Source: Vulcanimicrobiota bacterium (GTDB taxonomy: Bacteria; Vulcanimicrobiota; Vulcanimicrobiia; Vulcanimicrobiales; Vulcanimicrobiaceae). Taken from it: DNA of 64,000 nucleotides. The stretch spans positions 117,499-181,498 of the forward strand of contig DAHUZB010000028.1 in NCBI GenBank assembly GCA_027306785.1, written 5' to 3'. Under the pieces are notes generated by a model. It made no database searches and was not told the origin of the DNA. It saw only the letters and a program-made list of their open reading frames with translations. How positions within the stretch are numbered: the stretch's first letter is position 1; the number at the start of each line of letters is the position of its first letter. Position numbers and translations under genes: made by a program. Positions 9,118 to 18,216 of this stretch are shown piece by piece.

Positions 9118-10266
9118 ATGGCATACGACATGGATCCCGCGCTCGCCGAGATCGAGCGCAAGGTCGAGGCCGGCGTCTCCCTCTCGCTGGAAGACGGCCT
9201 CGCGCTCTACCGCACGCACGATATCCACAATCTGGGGCGCATCGCGCGCGCGCAGAAAGAGCGCAAGAGCGGCAAGAACGTCTACTACGTCCTCAACCGC
9301 TACATCAACTCGACCAACGTGTGCTACGCGAACTGCAAGTTCTGCTCGTTCGCGGCCGACGAGTTCAAGCAGCCCGAGCGCGTCTTCCGCATGACGGCCG
9401 ATCAGGTCTTCGCGAAGGCGCTCGAGACCGGCAGCAACTTCAATCAAATCCATATCGTCGGCGGTCACGACCCGCGGCAGCTCTCGCTCGACTACTGGCT
9501 CCCGCTCATGCGTCGTTTCAAAGAAGCGCTTCCGCACGTGCAGCTCTCGTTCTTTACGGCGGCGGAGATCGAGTACATGGCCAAGCGCCATCGGATGAGC
9601 ATCCCGGAGATCGTCAAGACGCTCAAAGAAGCGGGTCTGGACAACGTCAACGGCGGCGCGGCCGAGATCTTCGCCGAAGAGACGCGCAAGAAGATCTGCG
9701 CAAACAAGGTCAGCTCCGAAAACTGGATTGCGATTCACGAAGAGCTGCATCGTCAGGGTGTCGCCTCGAATGCGACCATGCTCTACGGGCATATCGAGTC
9801 GCTCGAGGATCGCCTCGACCATATGATTCGCCTGCGCGAATCGCAGCGGCGTTCGCCCGGCTTCAACGCCTTCATCCCGCTCGCGTACCATCCCGACGGC
9901 AACGAGCTTTCGCACTGCGGGTGGACGAGCGGGCTCGACGATCTGAAGACCTTCGCGATCGCGCGGCTGATGCTCGATAACTTCGATCACATCAAGGCCT
10001 ACTGGATGATTCAGGGCTTGAAGATCTGTCAGGTCGCGCTGCAGTTCGGTGCCGACGACATGGACGGCACGCACGGATCGACCGACGAAGAGATGATCTA
10101 TCACGCCGCGGGAACGCAGTCCGGGCAGTACGTGGACGATCGTGAATTCCGCCGTCTCATCGAGGACGCGGGCTACGTGGCGGTGCGCCGTAACTCGACG
10201 TACGACACCTTCCCCTACGACTGGGCGCCGCCGGTGTCGGAGAAGGAAGCGGTCTCCGTCTCATGA
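9118..10266 (+). CDS. mqnE: Aminodeoxyfutalosine synthase MqnE
   Basis: Radical SAM enzyme that joins 3-[(1-carboxyvinyl)oxy]benzoate with S-adenosylmethionine to give aminodeoxyfutalosine, the second committed step of the futalosine route to menaquinone. The 382-residue protein has the [4Fe-4S] cluster motif CYANCKFC near residues 66-73, then GGHDPRQLSLDYW and the C-terminal SAM-enzyme core through APPVSEKE. ATG 9118 follows a short AGG. It overlaps mqnA by four bases (ATGA). The order mqnE-mqnA-mqnC makes the assignment much firmer than the motif alone, which is shared with CofH and MqnC. Confidence 0.94.
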   Translation: MAYDMDPALAEIERKVEAGVSLSLEDGLALYRTHDIHNLGRIARAQKERKSGKNVYYVLNRYINSTNVCYANCKFCSFAADEFKQPERVFRMTADQVFAKALETGSNFNQIHIVGGHDPRQLSLDYWLPLMRRFKEALPHVQLSFFTAAEIEYMAKRHRMSIPEIVKTLKEAGLDNVNGGAAEIFAEETRKKICANKVSSENWIAIHEELHRQGVASNATMLYGHIESLEDRLDHMIRLRESQRRSPGFNAFIPLAYHPDGNELSHCGWTSGLDDLKTFAIARLMLDNFDHIKAYWMIQGLKICQVALQFGADDMDGTHGSTDEEMIYHAAGTQSGQYVDDREFRRLIEDAGYVAVRRNSTYDTFPYDWAPPVSEKEAVSVS

Positions 10267-11099
10267 GCCTGCGCTGCGGGCGGATCGTCTATACGAACGA
10301 TCTCCCGGTCTATGCGGCCTTCGATCGCGGGGTGATCGACTATCCGGGTACGCTCCACGCGGACGTGCCCGCGCGCTTGAATGCGATGCTGCTCGGCGGC
10401 GAGCTCGATCTGAGCCCGATCAGCGCCTTCGCATGGGCGAAGAACAGCGCCGATCTCGTGCTGCTGCCCGATCTCTGCATCGGCGCCCGCGACGAGGTCG
10501 TCTCGGTGGTGCTCGTCTCCGCGACGCCTCCGGCGCTGCTCGACGGCGCGACGATCGCGCTGACCGGCGAATCGGCGAGCGGCCGAAACCTGCTGCGCGT
10601 GGTGCTCGAGCGCCGCTACGGCGTACGCCCGCACTATGTCGAATCCGCGAATCCGCTCGCGGCCGCGATCGAGGGTATGCCTGCGCTGCTCATCGGTGAC
10701 TCGGCGATCGATGCGATCGAGCGCCTGCCGCGCGAGCACGTCTACGATCTCGGCACGCTGTGGCACGAATGGACGCGGCAGCAAACGGTCTTCGCCGTCT
10801 GGGCGGCCCGTCGCGACGCCTACGAGCGTGATCCCGACGGCGTGCGCGCCTGCATGCACGCGTTGACCGATGCCTACACCTGGTCCCGCTCGCACATGCG
10901 CGAGGTGATCGAGGACGCGCAGCGCGCCCATCCGCGCGCCGCGGGCTTCTACGACACCTATTACGGCAAGCTCAATTTTACGTTCCACTCGGCGGCGCAG
11001 AACGGGCTCGCGGTGTACTGTCGCGAGTTGCATGCGATCGGCGCGATCGATCGCGTTCCGTCGTCGCTCCCGGAGGTCATCGGTGTCGTCTCTCGCTAG
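10263..11099 (+). CDS. mqnA: Chorismate dehydratase MqnA
   Basis: A 278-residue periplasmic-binding-protein-fold enzyme that dehydrates chorismate to 3-[(1-carboxyvinyl)oxy]benzoate, the first step of the futalosine menaquinone pathway. Visible features are the opening RIVYTNDLPVYAAFD, LNAMLLGGELDLSPISAFAWA, an ALTGESASGRNLLR loop, PALLIGDSAI, and a C-terminal helical part. No signal peptide is present, as expected for this cytoplasmic member. The start overlaps the mqnE stop (ATGA), and the gene overlaps mqnC by 17 bases, so the three are translated as one coupled operon. Confidence 0.93.
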   Translation: MSLRCGRIVYTNDLPVYAAFDRGVIDYPGTLHADVPARLNAMLLGGELDLSPISAFAWAKNSADLVLLPDLCIGARDEVVSVVLVSATPPALLDGATIALTGESASGRNLLRVVLERRYGVRPHYVESANPLAAAIEGMPALLIGDSAIDAIERLPREHVYDLGTLWHEWTRQQTVFAVWAARRDAYERDPDGVRACMHALTDAYTWSRSHMREVIEDAQRAHPRAAGFYDTYYGKLNFTFHSAAQNGLAVYCRELHAIGAIDRVPSSLPEVIGVVSR

Positions 11100-12171
11100 C
11101 CTGCTCGACAAAGCCGCACAGGGCGGCCGTCTCACCTTCGACGAAGGCGTGCGGCTCTATCGCGAGGCCGATCTGCACGAGCTCGGCATGGCTGCGTATG
11201 CACGGCGCATGCAGCTCCACCCGACGAACGACGTCACCTACGTGATCGACACGACGATCGACTACACGAACGTGTGCAACGTGCACTGTACGTTTTGCGC
11301 GTTCTTTCGGCCGGAGCACCATAAAGAGGGACGGACGCTCGATCACGACGGCGTGGTCGCGCGCGTGAAAAAGGCCGCCGATCTCGGTGCCACGCAGATC
11401 ATGATCCAAGGCGGCGTGAATCCCGATCTGCCGCTGTCGTGGTTCGAAGCGCTCTTCGCGCGCGTGCGCGCCGAGTTTCCGCGCGTCGATATCCATTCGC
11501 TCTCCGTCTCCGAAGTCGCGGGCCTGGCGAAGTTCGAGAATCTGCCGGTCACCGACGTGCTGCGGCGACTGCAGGCGGCCGGATTGAAATCGCTCCCGGG
11601 CGCGGGGGCCGAGATTTTGGTCGAGCGCGTTCGTAAGCGCATCTCCGCGCGCAAGGTGACGCCCGATCAATGGCTCGACGTGATGCGCCAAGCGCATCTG
11701 CTCGGCATGAAGACGACCGCGACGATGATGTACGGATCGATCGAGACCGACGAAGAACGCATCGAGCACATGCACGTGCTGCGGGATTTGCAGGATGAGA
11801 CCGGCGGCTTCACCGCGTTCATTCCGTGGTTTTACGTTCCGTTCAAGACGCCGCTACGCGGCAAAGAGGCGACCGCGCTCGAATATCTGCGGGTGCTCTC
11901 CGTCGCGCGGCTCTACTTGGACAATTTCCCGCACTTGCAGGCGTCGTGGCTTACGCCGGGTCTCAAGCTCGGGCAGCTCGCGCTCTTTTACGGCTGCGAC
12001 GACATGGGCGGCGTGATCATCGAGGATCGCGTCGTGCGTGACGCGGGCGCGCAGAACGACGCGACGCGCCGCGAGTTGGAAGAGGCGATCATCGGAGCCG
12101 GATTCCGGCCGGTCATCCGCGATACGTACTGGAACCTGCGCGGCGACATGGCGCTCGCGACCGCGGGCTAA
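11083..12171 (+). CDS. mqnC: Cyclic dehypoxanthine futalosine synthase MqnC
   Basis: Radical SAM enzyme that cyclises dehypoxanthine futalosine to the spiro intermediate in menaquinone synthesis. The 362-residue protein has the cluster motif CNVHCTFCAFF near residues 65-75, IMIQGGVNPDLPLSW, GAGAEILVERVRKRISARK, and TASWL-like LQASWLTPGLKLGQ. I placed the start at GTG 11083 because GGAGG sits six bases upstream and homology begins at SLASLLDKA; the frame stays open further upstream within mqnA. mqnB and mqnD, which handle the steps between MqnE and MqnC and after MqnC, are not in this window. Confidence 0.93.
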   Translation: MSSLASLLDKAAQGGRLTFDEGVRLYREADLHELGMAAYARRMQLHPTNDVTYVIDTTIDYTNVCNVHCTFCAFFRPEHHKEGRTLDHDGVVARVKKAADLGATQIMIQGGVNPDLPLSWFEALFARVRAEFPRVDIHSLSVSEVAGLAKFENLPVTDVLRRLQAAGLKSLPGAGAEILVERVRKRISARKVTPDQWLDVMRQAHLLGMKTTATMMYGSIETDEERIEHMHVLRDLQDETGGFTAFIPWFYVPFKTPLRGKEATALEYLRVLSVARLYLDNFPHLQASWLTPGLKLGQLALFYGCDDMGGVIIEDRVVRDAGAQNDATRRELEEAIIGAGFRPVIRDTYWNLRGDMALATAG

Positions 12172-14324
12172 GACGCGCTCGTGCGCGAGGCGTGCTCGTG
12201 TTCGATGCATGCCTCGATGCAGAAACGCAGCCCGGTGAGATCGCGCTCCTCGAGCGGTCCCGTCCAGGAGACGACATAGGAGCGGCCGCCCAAGCCGAAC
12301 GCGGCGTGGCGTGCGGCGGCGTCGATCTGCACGCCGCTCGGCGCGGGCGCGGTCGTTACGCCGATCTCTGCCCCGAAGGCGGAGAGCAAGAGCGCGCGCA
12401 GCACGTGCAGGTGCATCGCCGGATCGCGCGCCTCGCGAAAGGCGTGCAGTAGCGTCGCGAGTTCGAGCAGCCGACTGTGATGCGCTTCGGCGACGTTCGT
12501 GTCGCCGATCATCCGATCGACGGTGAGAATCGCTTCGAGACGCGAAGCGTTCCGCACGGAGAGCGCGACGAAATCGACGACGTTCGGCGCGCCGTTCGCG
12601 CCGCGTTCGGCGAAGACCAGGTGCACCCGCTCGCCCGCGAGCAGGCTTCGGCGAACCGCTCGCGCGGACGGCCGTTCGTCGTTCCAGAGCTCGAGCAAGC
12701 GCCGATGTCCGTGTGACGAAGAGGCTTCGTTTTCGTAGGCGATCTCAAGGTCGTCATGCTCGTTCGCTTCGTAGAGGATGACGCGGTTCGGCGATTGCTC
12801 GAACGCGGAAAACAGCAGCGAGAGCTGGGAGGCGGCGCGGCGGCGCAGCGTGATATCGCGGCCGATGCTCATGCGTGCGACGCGCCCGTTGCTTTCGAGC
12901 ACCGGCTTGCCGACGAACTCGATCCAGAATTCGCTGCCGTCTTTTCGCTGCACGAGCACTTCGCGGTAATTGGTCGTTTGGGCGTCGATGCTCTTACGAA
13001 TCGCCTCGAGCACGACCGGATCGTTGCGCGCCGAGTAAAAGGCCGTGTAGGGTCGACCGATCAGCTCCTCCGGTTCGTATTGGGTGGCTTCGTAAAACGC
13101 CCGATTCGCGTAGCGCAGACACGGAGCGCCGTCCTCGTTCGCTCCGTCGTCGAAGATCGTGACGAAGTCGCTCGCTTGATCGATCGCCTCGGTCAGCATG
13201 CGCATCCAGTCGTCCTTTGCGCGTCGCTCTTCGATCTCGTTGATGATCATCACGGCGTGCGCGCAGTGCGTCTCGAGCGCGTGGGCGCGCACCTCGGCCC
13301 AGAACGGCGTGCCGTCGCGGCGGTGCAGTTGCACCTCGACGGTCACGTGTTCGCCCGCGAAGACGCGGTCGGCCGCGTCGCGGACGAGATCGCGATCGGT
13401 CGCATCGCCGAAGAAGACGGGGTAGACGCCGGCGCGGATCTCGTCCAAACGGTAGCCCGTCAACGCGCAGAAGCCCGCGTTTGCGTAGATGATCGGCGGG
13501 CGCAGACGGTGTTCGGCGTGCATATCCACGATCAGCACGCCCGCCGGCTGCTCCTCGATCGCGGCCGCGAGCAGACGGCCCTGTTCTTGCGCGAGCTTGC
13601 GCTCGGTGATCTCGCGCGCGATCACCATATAGCGGAGCGGCTGCTCGTCACCGTGCGAGAGTTTGCGGACGCTGATCTCGGTCCAGTAGGTCGTACCGTT
13701 GCCCGCGGTGAGTTGCGCTTCGAACGGCGCCGAGTCGGCGCGGCGCGCGCGATCCAGAATCCGGCGCAGCGCCTCGGCGTTCGCACCGAGTGCATAGAAG
13801 GCGGACGTGTCGCGCAAGAATTCCGCGTAGGTAAGGCCCATGCGCGCGCGCGAGCCGTCGTTGACGTACTCGCAGAGCGGCGTCGCGTCGTTCGGTCCGA
13901 TGGAGAAGACGCTCACACCGACGCCCGCGAACGCGGTCGCCTCGCGCAGCACGGCGTAACGGCCCGATCCCATCGCATCTTCGGCGAGCAGGGCGCCCGC
14001 CGCGCGGGCGACGCGCGTGAGCGCGGCGATGTGCTCGGCGGAGTAGAGGCGCTTGGGATTGCGGTCGAAGACGCAGATAGCGCCCGCCACGCCGCTCTCG
14101 GTCGGAAGCGACACCTCGAGCGCGCTCACCTCGCTCATTGGTCCGCGCAGCAGCGCGCAAGCGGCGGCCTCGTCAACGCCCACGAATGCACGAGGGTGAA
14201 CGCCCGCGTCGTCGAGCGTCCAAAGGACGGCAATCGTGGTCGCCGCGCTTTCGGCGGCGACGCGCGCGAGGGCGTTGAGGGCGAGCGTCGAGTCGGCCTC
14301 AACCCGGGGAGAACTCCGCTCCAT
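12168..14324 (-). CDS. Multi-PAS/GAF sensory protein without output domain
   Basis: A 718-residue protein with an N-terminal GAF-like region (about 1-120), then at least three PAS/PAC modules (about 130-245, 255-375 and 380-500), each ending in a PAC-type string (VIAREITERK, MIINEIEERR, MSIGRDITLRR). Degenerate sensory-like segments follow to the end. FWAEVRAHA and FWIEFVGKPV are typical PAS/PAC cores. I see no histidine kinase, GGDEF, EAL or HTH domain and no membrane helix, so it must signal through a partner or a domain I cannot recognise. ATG 14324 is the chosen start. It overlaps the convergent mqnC end by four bases and is 50 bases downstream of mnmA on the same strand. Confidence 0.8.
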   Translation of the reverse strand: MERSSPRVEADSTLALNALARVAAESAATTIAVLWTLDDAGVHPRAFVGVDEAAACALLRGPMSEVSALEVSLPTESGVAGAICVFDRNPKRLYSAEHIAALTRVARAAGALLAEDAMGSGRYAVLREATAFAGVGVSVFSIGPNDATPLCEYVNDGSRARMGLTYAEFLRDTSAFYALGANAEALRRILDRARRADSAPFEAQLTAGNGTTYWTEISVRKLSHGDEQPLRYMVIAREITERKLAQEQGRLLAAAIEEQPAGVLIVDMHAEHRLRPPIIYANAGFCALTGYRLDEIRAGVYPVFFGDATDRDLVRDAADRVFAGEHVTVEVQLHRRDGTPFWAEVRAHALETHCAHAVMIINEIEERRAKDDWMRMLTEAIDQASDFVTIFDDGANEDGAPCLRYANRAFYEATQYEPEELIGRPYTAFYSARNDPVVLEAIRKSIDAQTTNYREVLVQRKDGSEFWIEFVGKPVLESNGRVARMSIGRDITLRRRAASQLSLLFSAFEQSPNRVILYEANEHDDLEIAYENEASSSHGHRRLLELWNDERPSARAVRRSLLAGERVHLVFAERGANGAPNVVDFVALSVRNASRLEAILTVDRMIGDTNVAEAHHSRLLELATLLHAFREARDPAMHLHVLRALLLSAFGAEIGVTTAPAPSGVQIDAAARHAAFGLGGRSYVVSWTGPLEERDLTGLRFCIEACIEHEHASRTSAS

Positions 14325-14374
14325 CCTCTACGCTATCGGTGCGAACGAACGCGAAACTTATCGATGCCTTAAGA

Positions 14375-15463
14375 TCACGAGGCTGAACGAATCGTCGCCG
14401 CGCCCCATACCTCGCTCGCCTGCTCGTCGAAGAGCGCGACGAGTTGGCCGGGCGTGATCGCGCGCAGCGGCCGTTCGAAATCCAGCTCAAGCGTTCCGTC
14501 GTCGAGCAGTCGTGCGGTCGCCGCCGCGGGTGCCGAGCGATAGCGTACCATCGCGCGCACCGCGGTCGCGCCGTGCGCAAAACGCTCGGGACGAATCAGA
14601 TTCACCTCGTCGGCGTGCAGCCGATCGGCGAGCAGTTCGTCCTCGCGTCCGATCGTCACGACGTTCGTGTGCGGGTCGATCCGCGTGACGTAGCGCGGGC
14701 CGTCGCTGCTCGCGGGCAGCTTTGCGCGCTGACCGATCGTGTAGTGTGCGATCCCGGCGTGCGTCCCGGCGAGCGTGCCGTCGCTCGTGCGAAACTCGCC
14801 CGGACGGTCGATCTCCGGGCGCACGCGCGCGAGCACGTCGCGGTAGTCGCCGCCTTCGACGAAGCAGATGTCTTGGGATTCGGTCTTTTCGTGGACGGGG
14901 AGGCCGAGACGTCGCGCGTGCGCGCGAGTCGTCGCCTTGTCAAAAGCGCCGACCGGCAACAGCAGCATATCGAGCTGCTCGCGCGCGAGCTGGGCGAGCG
15001 CGTAGGCTTGATCCTTCTCGCTCTCGCTGCGATAGAGGTGCGGGCCGTCCTCGCGATGGTCGATGCGGCCGTAGTGTCCCGTCGCGATGTAGCGAGCCCC
15101 CAAGCGTTTCGCATACTCGGCGAGCGTTCCGAGCTTCACGAAGTTGTTGCAGGCGACGCACGGATTCGGCGTTCGCCCGTTCGCGTAGTCGTCGGCGAAG
15201 CGCTCGATCACGCTGCGCCGAAACGTCTCCTCGAAATTCAGCACGTAGTGCGGAATATTCAGGGCCGCCGCCGTGCGCCGCGCGTCGTCGAAATCGTCGA
15301 TACCACAGCAGCTCTTGGCATGCGGCGCGCGCGTCGGGGAGTACATTTTCATCGTGACGCCGACCACGTCGTACCCGGCCTCGACCAAGAGGCCGGCCGC
15401 GACGGCGGAGTCGACGCCGCCGCTCATGGCGGCGATAACACGGGGCTTTTCGAGGCTCTGCAT
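14375..15463 (-). CDS. mnmA: tRNA 2-thiouridylase MnmA
   Basis: Thiolates U34 in tRNA-Lys, -Glu and -Gln, taking sulfur from a persulfide relay and activating the base with ATP. The 362-residue length is usual. The PP-loop SGGVDS is at residues 14-19, the first catalytic Cys is in NPCVACN near residue 102, and the second is in ESQDICFV. The C-terminal beta-barrel carries TIGQRAKLP and [13 protein letters not shown] 15463 faces the divergent rodZ start across about 54 bases that must hold both promoters. Confidence 0.95.
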   Translation of the reverse strand: MQSLEKPRVIAAMSGGVDSAVAAGLLVEAGYDVVGVTMKMYSPTRAPHAKSCCGIDDFDDARRTAAALNIPHYVLNFEETFRRSVIERFADDYANGRTPNPCVACNNFVKLGTLAEYAKRLGARYIATGHYGRIDHREDGPHLYRSESEKDQAYALAQLAREQLDMLLLPVGAFDKATTRAHARRLGLPVHEKTESQDICFVEGGDYRDVLARVRPEIDRPGEFRTSDGTLAGTHAGIAHYTIGQRAKLPASSDGPRYVTRIDPHTNVVTIGREDELLADRLHADEVNLIRPERFAHGATAVRAMVRYRSAPAAATARLLDDGTLELDFERPLRAITPGQLVALFDEQASEVWGAATIRSAS

Positions 15464-15517
15464 AGCGGGTTACCAGGGCACAGGATAACAGGGAGATGGG
15501 CCTAACTCAAAGCCCCA

Positions 15518-16327
15518 ATGTCAGCGCTCGGCGAACGGTTCCGCGCAGCCCGCGAAGCACGCGGTCTCTCCCTCTCCGACGTAGCCGAGCAGATCCGTAT
15601 TCGCTCGGTCTATCTGGCTGCCATCGAGGACGAGAAATGGAGCGCGATCGGCGCCCCGGTGTACGTCCGCGGCTTCCTGCGCACCTACGCCCGCTTCCTG
15701 AACCTCGACACCGACGAGATCGTCGCCGCCTTCAACGCCTCGTCCGGCACGGCTCCCGCGCCCTCCGCGGCCGACCGGGAGCAGGCAACCCCCGTCCACT
15801 ACGCCGCCGATGCGAACGTCCGTTCCCGGAACCTCTCGCCGCTAATCTGGATCCTCTCGCTCGTGGCGGTCGGGCTGATCGCCCTCATCTTCTATAACGA
15901 GTTCACCGGCGGTCGACCCGCGGTCCCGGCGCCGGCCGCCTCGACCGAGGTCGCCTCCGCGCCGTCGGGCCCGGCGAGCCCGTCGCCCGCCGCCTCGGCC
16001 AGTCCGAGCCCGACCGAGAGCGCGAGCCCCTCGCCGGAGGCGAGCCCCGACGCCTCGATGAGTCCCGGTGCCTCCGCGAGCCCGCTCGTCGCGGGTGCGC
16101 AGAGCGTGGAGCTGACCTTCACGGCCCCCTCTTGGGTTAGGGTCACCGTTGACGGCAGTGTTAGCATGGAGGGTACGTTTCCGGCCGGGACCGCTCGGCT
16201 GTTCCACGGAAAGACGGCCGTTCTGCGCATCGGGAATGCGGGCGGGGTCGAGGTCACGGTCGACGGGAAGAGCCTCGGCACCCTCGGCAAGACCGGCGAC
16301 GTCGTAGAACGCACCTTCACGCTGTAA
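15518..16327 (+). CDS. rodZ: RodZ-like HTH/transmembrane cell-shape protein
   Basis: A 269-residue single-pass protein. The cytoplasmic part (1-70) is a helix-turn-helix of the RodZ/HTH_25 type (RFRAAREARGLSLSDVAEQI, then VYVRGFLRTYARFL), which in RodZ binds MreB. One membrane helix at about residues 105-127 is followed by a 70-residue Ala/Ser/Pro linker of SPSP-type repeats, then a C-terminal DUF4115-like beta domain (VELTFTAPSWVRVTVDG). The role in anchoring the elongasome is known for the family. No mreB is in the window. It leads a co-directional run with yajQ and rimO. Confidence 0.88.
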   Translation: MSALGERFRAAREARGLSLSDVAEQIRIRSVYLAAIEDEKWSAIGAPVYVRGFLRTYARFLNLDTDEIVAAFNASSGTAPAPSAADREQATPVHYAADANVRSRNLSPLIWILSLVAVGLIALIFYNEFTGGRPAVPAPAASTEVASAPSGPASPSPAASASPSPTESASPSPEASPDASMSPGASASPLVAGAQSVELTFTAPSWVRVTVDGSVSMEGTFPAGTARLFHGKTAVLRIGNAGGVEVTVDGKSLGTLGKTGDVVERTFTL

Positions 16328-16345
16328 ACCACCCGGAGAGCTGTC

Positions 16346-16837
16346 ATGGCGAGCGAATCGTCGTTCGATGTTGTGTCGCGTGTCGACCAACAAGAACTGG
16401 ATAACGCGCTGAATCAGGCGCGCCGCGAAATCGAGAACCGCTTCGACTTCAAGAACTCGAAGACGACGATCGATTGGGACGACAAGAAGATCACGGTCGT
16501 GTCGGACGACGAGCTGAAGATGCGCAATGTCATCGACGTGATCCAAGGCAAGGCCGTCAAGCGCGGGATCGATATCAAAGCCTTCGACATCGGAGAGTCG
16601 GAGCCGGCGGCGGGCGGTACCGTGCGTCGTGTGCTCGCGCTGCGCAGCGGTATTCCCAAAGACAAGAGCAAGGCCTTGATGGAGAAGATCAAGTCGCTCA
16701 AGCTCAAGGTGAGCGCGCAGTATCAGGACGAGCAGATCCGCGTGACCGGCAAGAACCGCGACGATTTGCAGGCGGTCATCGCCGCGCTCAAGGCGATGGA
16801 ATTCGAACTCCCGCTCCAGTTCACGAATTACCGGTGA
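16346..16837 (+). CDS. yajQ: YajQ-family nucleotide-binding protein
   Basis: A 163-residue small cytoplasmic protein with the two-domain ferredoxin-like YajQ fold. It opens with FDVVSRVDQQELDNALNQA, then has RFDFKNSKTTIDW, and ends KAMEFELPLQFTNYR, all diagnostic. Some homologues bind cyclic di-GMP and act with transcription factors; others have been linked to RNA. Which applies here is unknown, though two PilZ proteins in the window suggest the organism uses c-di-GMP. GGAG precedes ATG 16346. It lies 18 bases after rodZ and 5 before rimO. Confidence 0.93.
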   Translation: MASESSFDVVSRVDQQELDNALNQARREIENRFDFKNSKTTIDWDDKKITVVSDDELKMRNVIDVIQGKAVKRGIDIKAFDIGESEPAAGGTVRRVLALRSGIPKDKSKALMEKIKSLKLKVSAQYQDEQIRVTGKNRDDLQAVIAALKAMEFELPLQFTNYR

Positions 16838-16842
16838 CTCGC

Positions 16843-18216
16843 ATGTCCAGCGTTTCGTTCGTCAGCCTCGGCTGCGCCAAGAATCTCGTCGACACCGAAG
16901 TGATGATCGCCAAGCTCGGCGCGGCGGGCTACGAGCTCGTTCCCGAAGCCGTCGACGCCGATACGGTCGTCATCAACACCTGTGCGTTTATCGATCCGGC
17001 GCAGTCGGAATCGACCGACACGATCCTCGAACACGCGCAGCGTAAGCGCGCGGGCCAGCAGCTCGTCGTCGCCGGCTGCCTGGCGCAACGCTACGGGGAG
17101 CAGTTGCAGGCGCTCATTCCCGAGATCGACGGCATCGTGGGCACCGGCTCGTACGGCAGCATCGTGGAACTGCTGGACGACGTGCAAGCCGGGAAAAAAC
17201 CGGTGCGACTCTCGTTCGAGGCGGAACCGGAACATGATTTTCTTCCGCGCCTGATCACGACCCCGCGCGCGACCGCCTACCTGAAGGTCGCCGAGGGCTG
17301 CGATCACCCGTGCACCTTCTGTATCATTCCGAAGCTGCGCGGAAACTTCCGCAGCCGCAGCGAGGAGTCGATTCTCAAAGAGGCGCAAGCGCTCGCCGAC
17401 GGCGGCACCAAAGAGCTGATCCTCATCGCGCAGGATACCTCGATGTACGGCCGCGATCGCGGTGCGCGCCGCGGCGGTCTCGCGCATCTGCTCGAGCGTC
17501 TGCACGAGGTGGACGGACTGGAATGGATCCGTCTGCTCTATCTCTATCCGGCGACGGTCGATCGCGAACTGATCGATGCCATGGCGTCGCTGCCGAAGGT
17601 CTGCAAGTACATGGATATGCCGCTGCAGCACGCGCACCCCGACGTGCTGCGTAAGATGCTGCGCCCGAGTAACGGCGAGCGGTATCTGGAGATCATCAAC
17701 GAGTTTCGCGAACGCGTGCCGGGTATCACGATGCGCTCCACCTTCATCGTCGGGTTCCCAGGCGAAACCGAGGAACACGTGTCATACCTCGAGGAGTGGA
17801 TCGGCCGAGCCGAGCTCGATCGCGTCGGTTTCTTCGAGTACAGCGCCCAAGAGGGAACCCCGGGCGCGGGCCTGGAGGGAGCCGTCAACGCGCGCGAGCG
17901 ACGCCGCCGGCTCGTTCGTCTGCGCGAGGCGCAGCGGATCGCCTCCGAACGCGCGCGGTCGCGGCGTGTCGGAACGACGACCCGCGTGCTCGTCGAAGAA
18001 CGGCGCCGGCTGCGCAAGAGCGATCCGTTCCGCGCCGCGCTCGGCGAGAGCGAGGTCTGGTTCGGGCGCTCCGAAGGCGAAGCGCCCGGCGTGGACGGCG
18101 GTATCTACTTCGCGGGCGATTCCGAGATCGGCGCGTTCGCGAATATCACACTCGACGGGCATGGACCGTTCGACTTCTTCGGACACGTCGCGGAGCTATC
18201 GGTAATTCGTGGGTAA
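16843..18216 (+). CDS. rimO: Ribosomal protein S12 methylthiotransferase RimO
   Basis: Methylthiolates the conserved Asp of ribosomal protein S12 using two [4Fe-4S] clusters. The N-terminal UPF0004 domain has three cluster Cys, in VSLGCAKNLVDTE, VVINTCAFI and VVAGCLAQ. The radical SAM domain has CDHPCTFCIIPKLRG, which distinguishes RimO from MiaB, and a C-terminal TRAM domain. ATG 16843 gives 457 residues; GTG 16834, overlapping the yajQ stop, is possible. Downstream it overlaps the LCP gene by eight bases. Confidence 0.95.
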   Translation: MSSVSFVSLGCAKNLVDTEVMIAKLGAAGYELVPEAVDADTVVINTCAFIDPAQSESTDTILEHAQRKRAGQQLVVAGCLAQRYGEQLQALIPEIDGIVGTGSYGSIVELLDDVQAGKKPVRLSFEAEPEHDFLPRLITTPRATAYLKVAEGCDHPCTFCIIPKLRGNFRSRSEESILKEAQALADGGTKELILIAQDTSMYGRDRGARRGGLAHLLERLHEVDGLEWIRLLYLYPATVDRELIDAMASLPKVCKYMDMPLQHAHPDVLRKMLRPSNGERYLEIINEFRERVPGITMRSTFIVGFPGETEEHVSYLEEWIGRAELDRVGFFEYSAQEGTPGAGLEGAVNARERRRRLVRLREAQRIASERARSRRVGTTTRVLVEERRRLRKSDPFRAALGESEVWFGRSEGEAPGVDGGIYFAGDSEIGAFANITLDGHGPFDFFGHVAELSVIRG

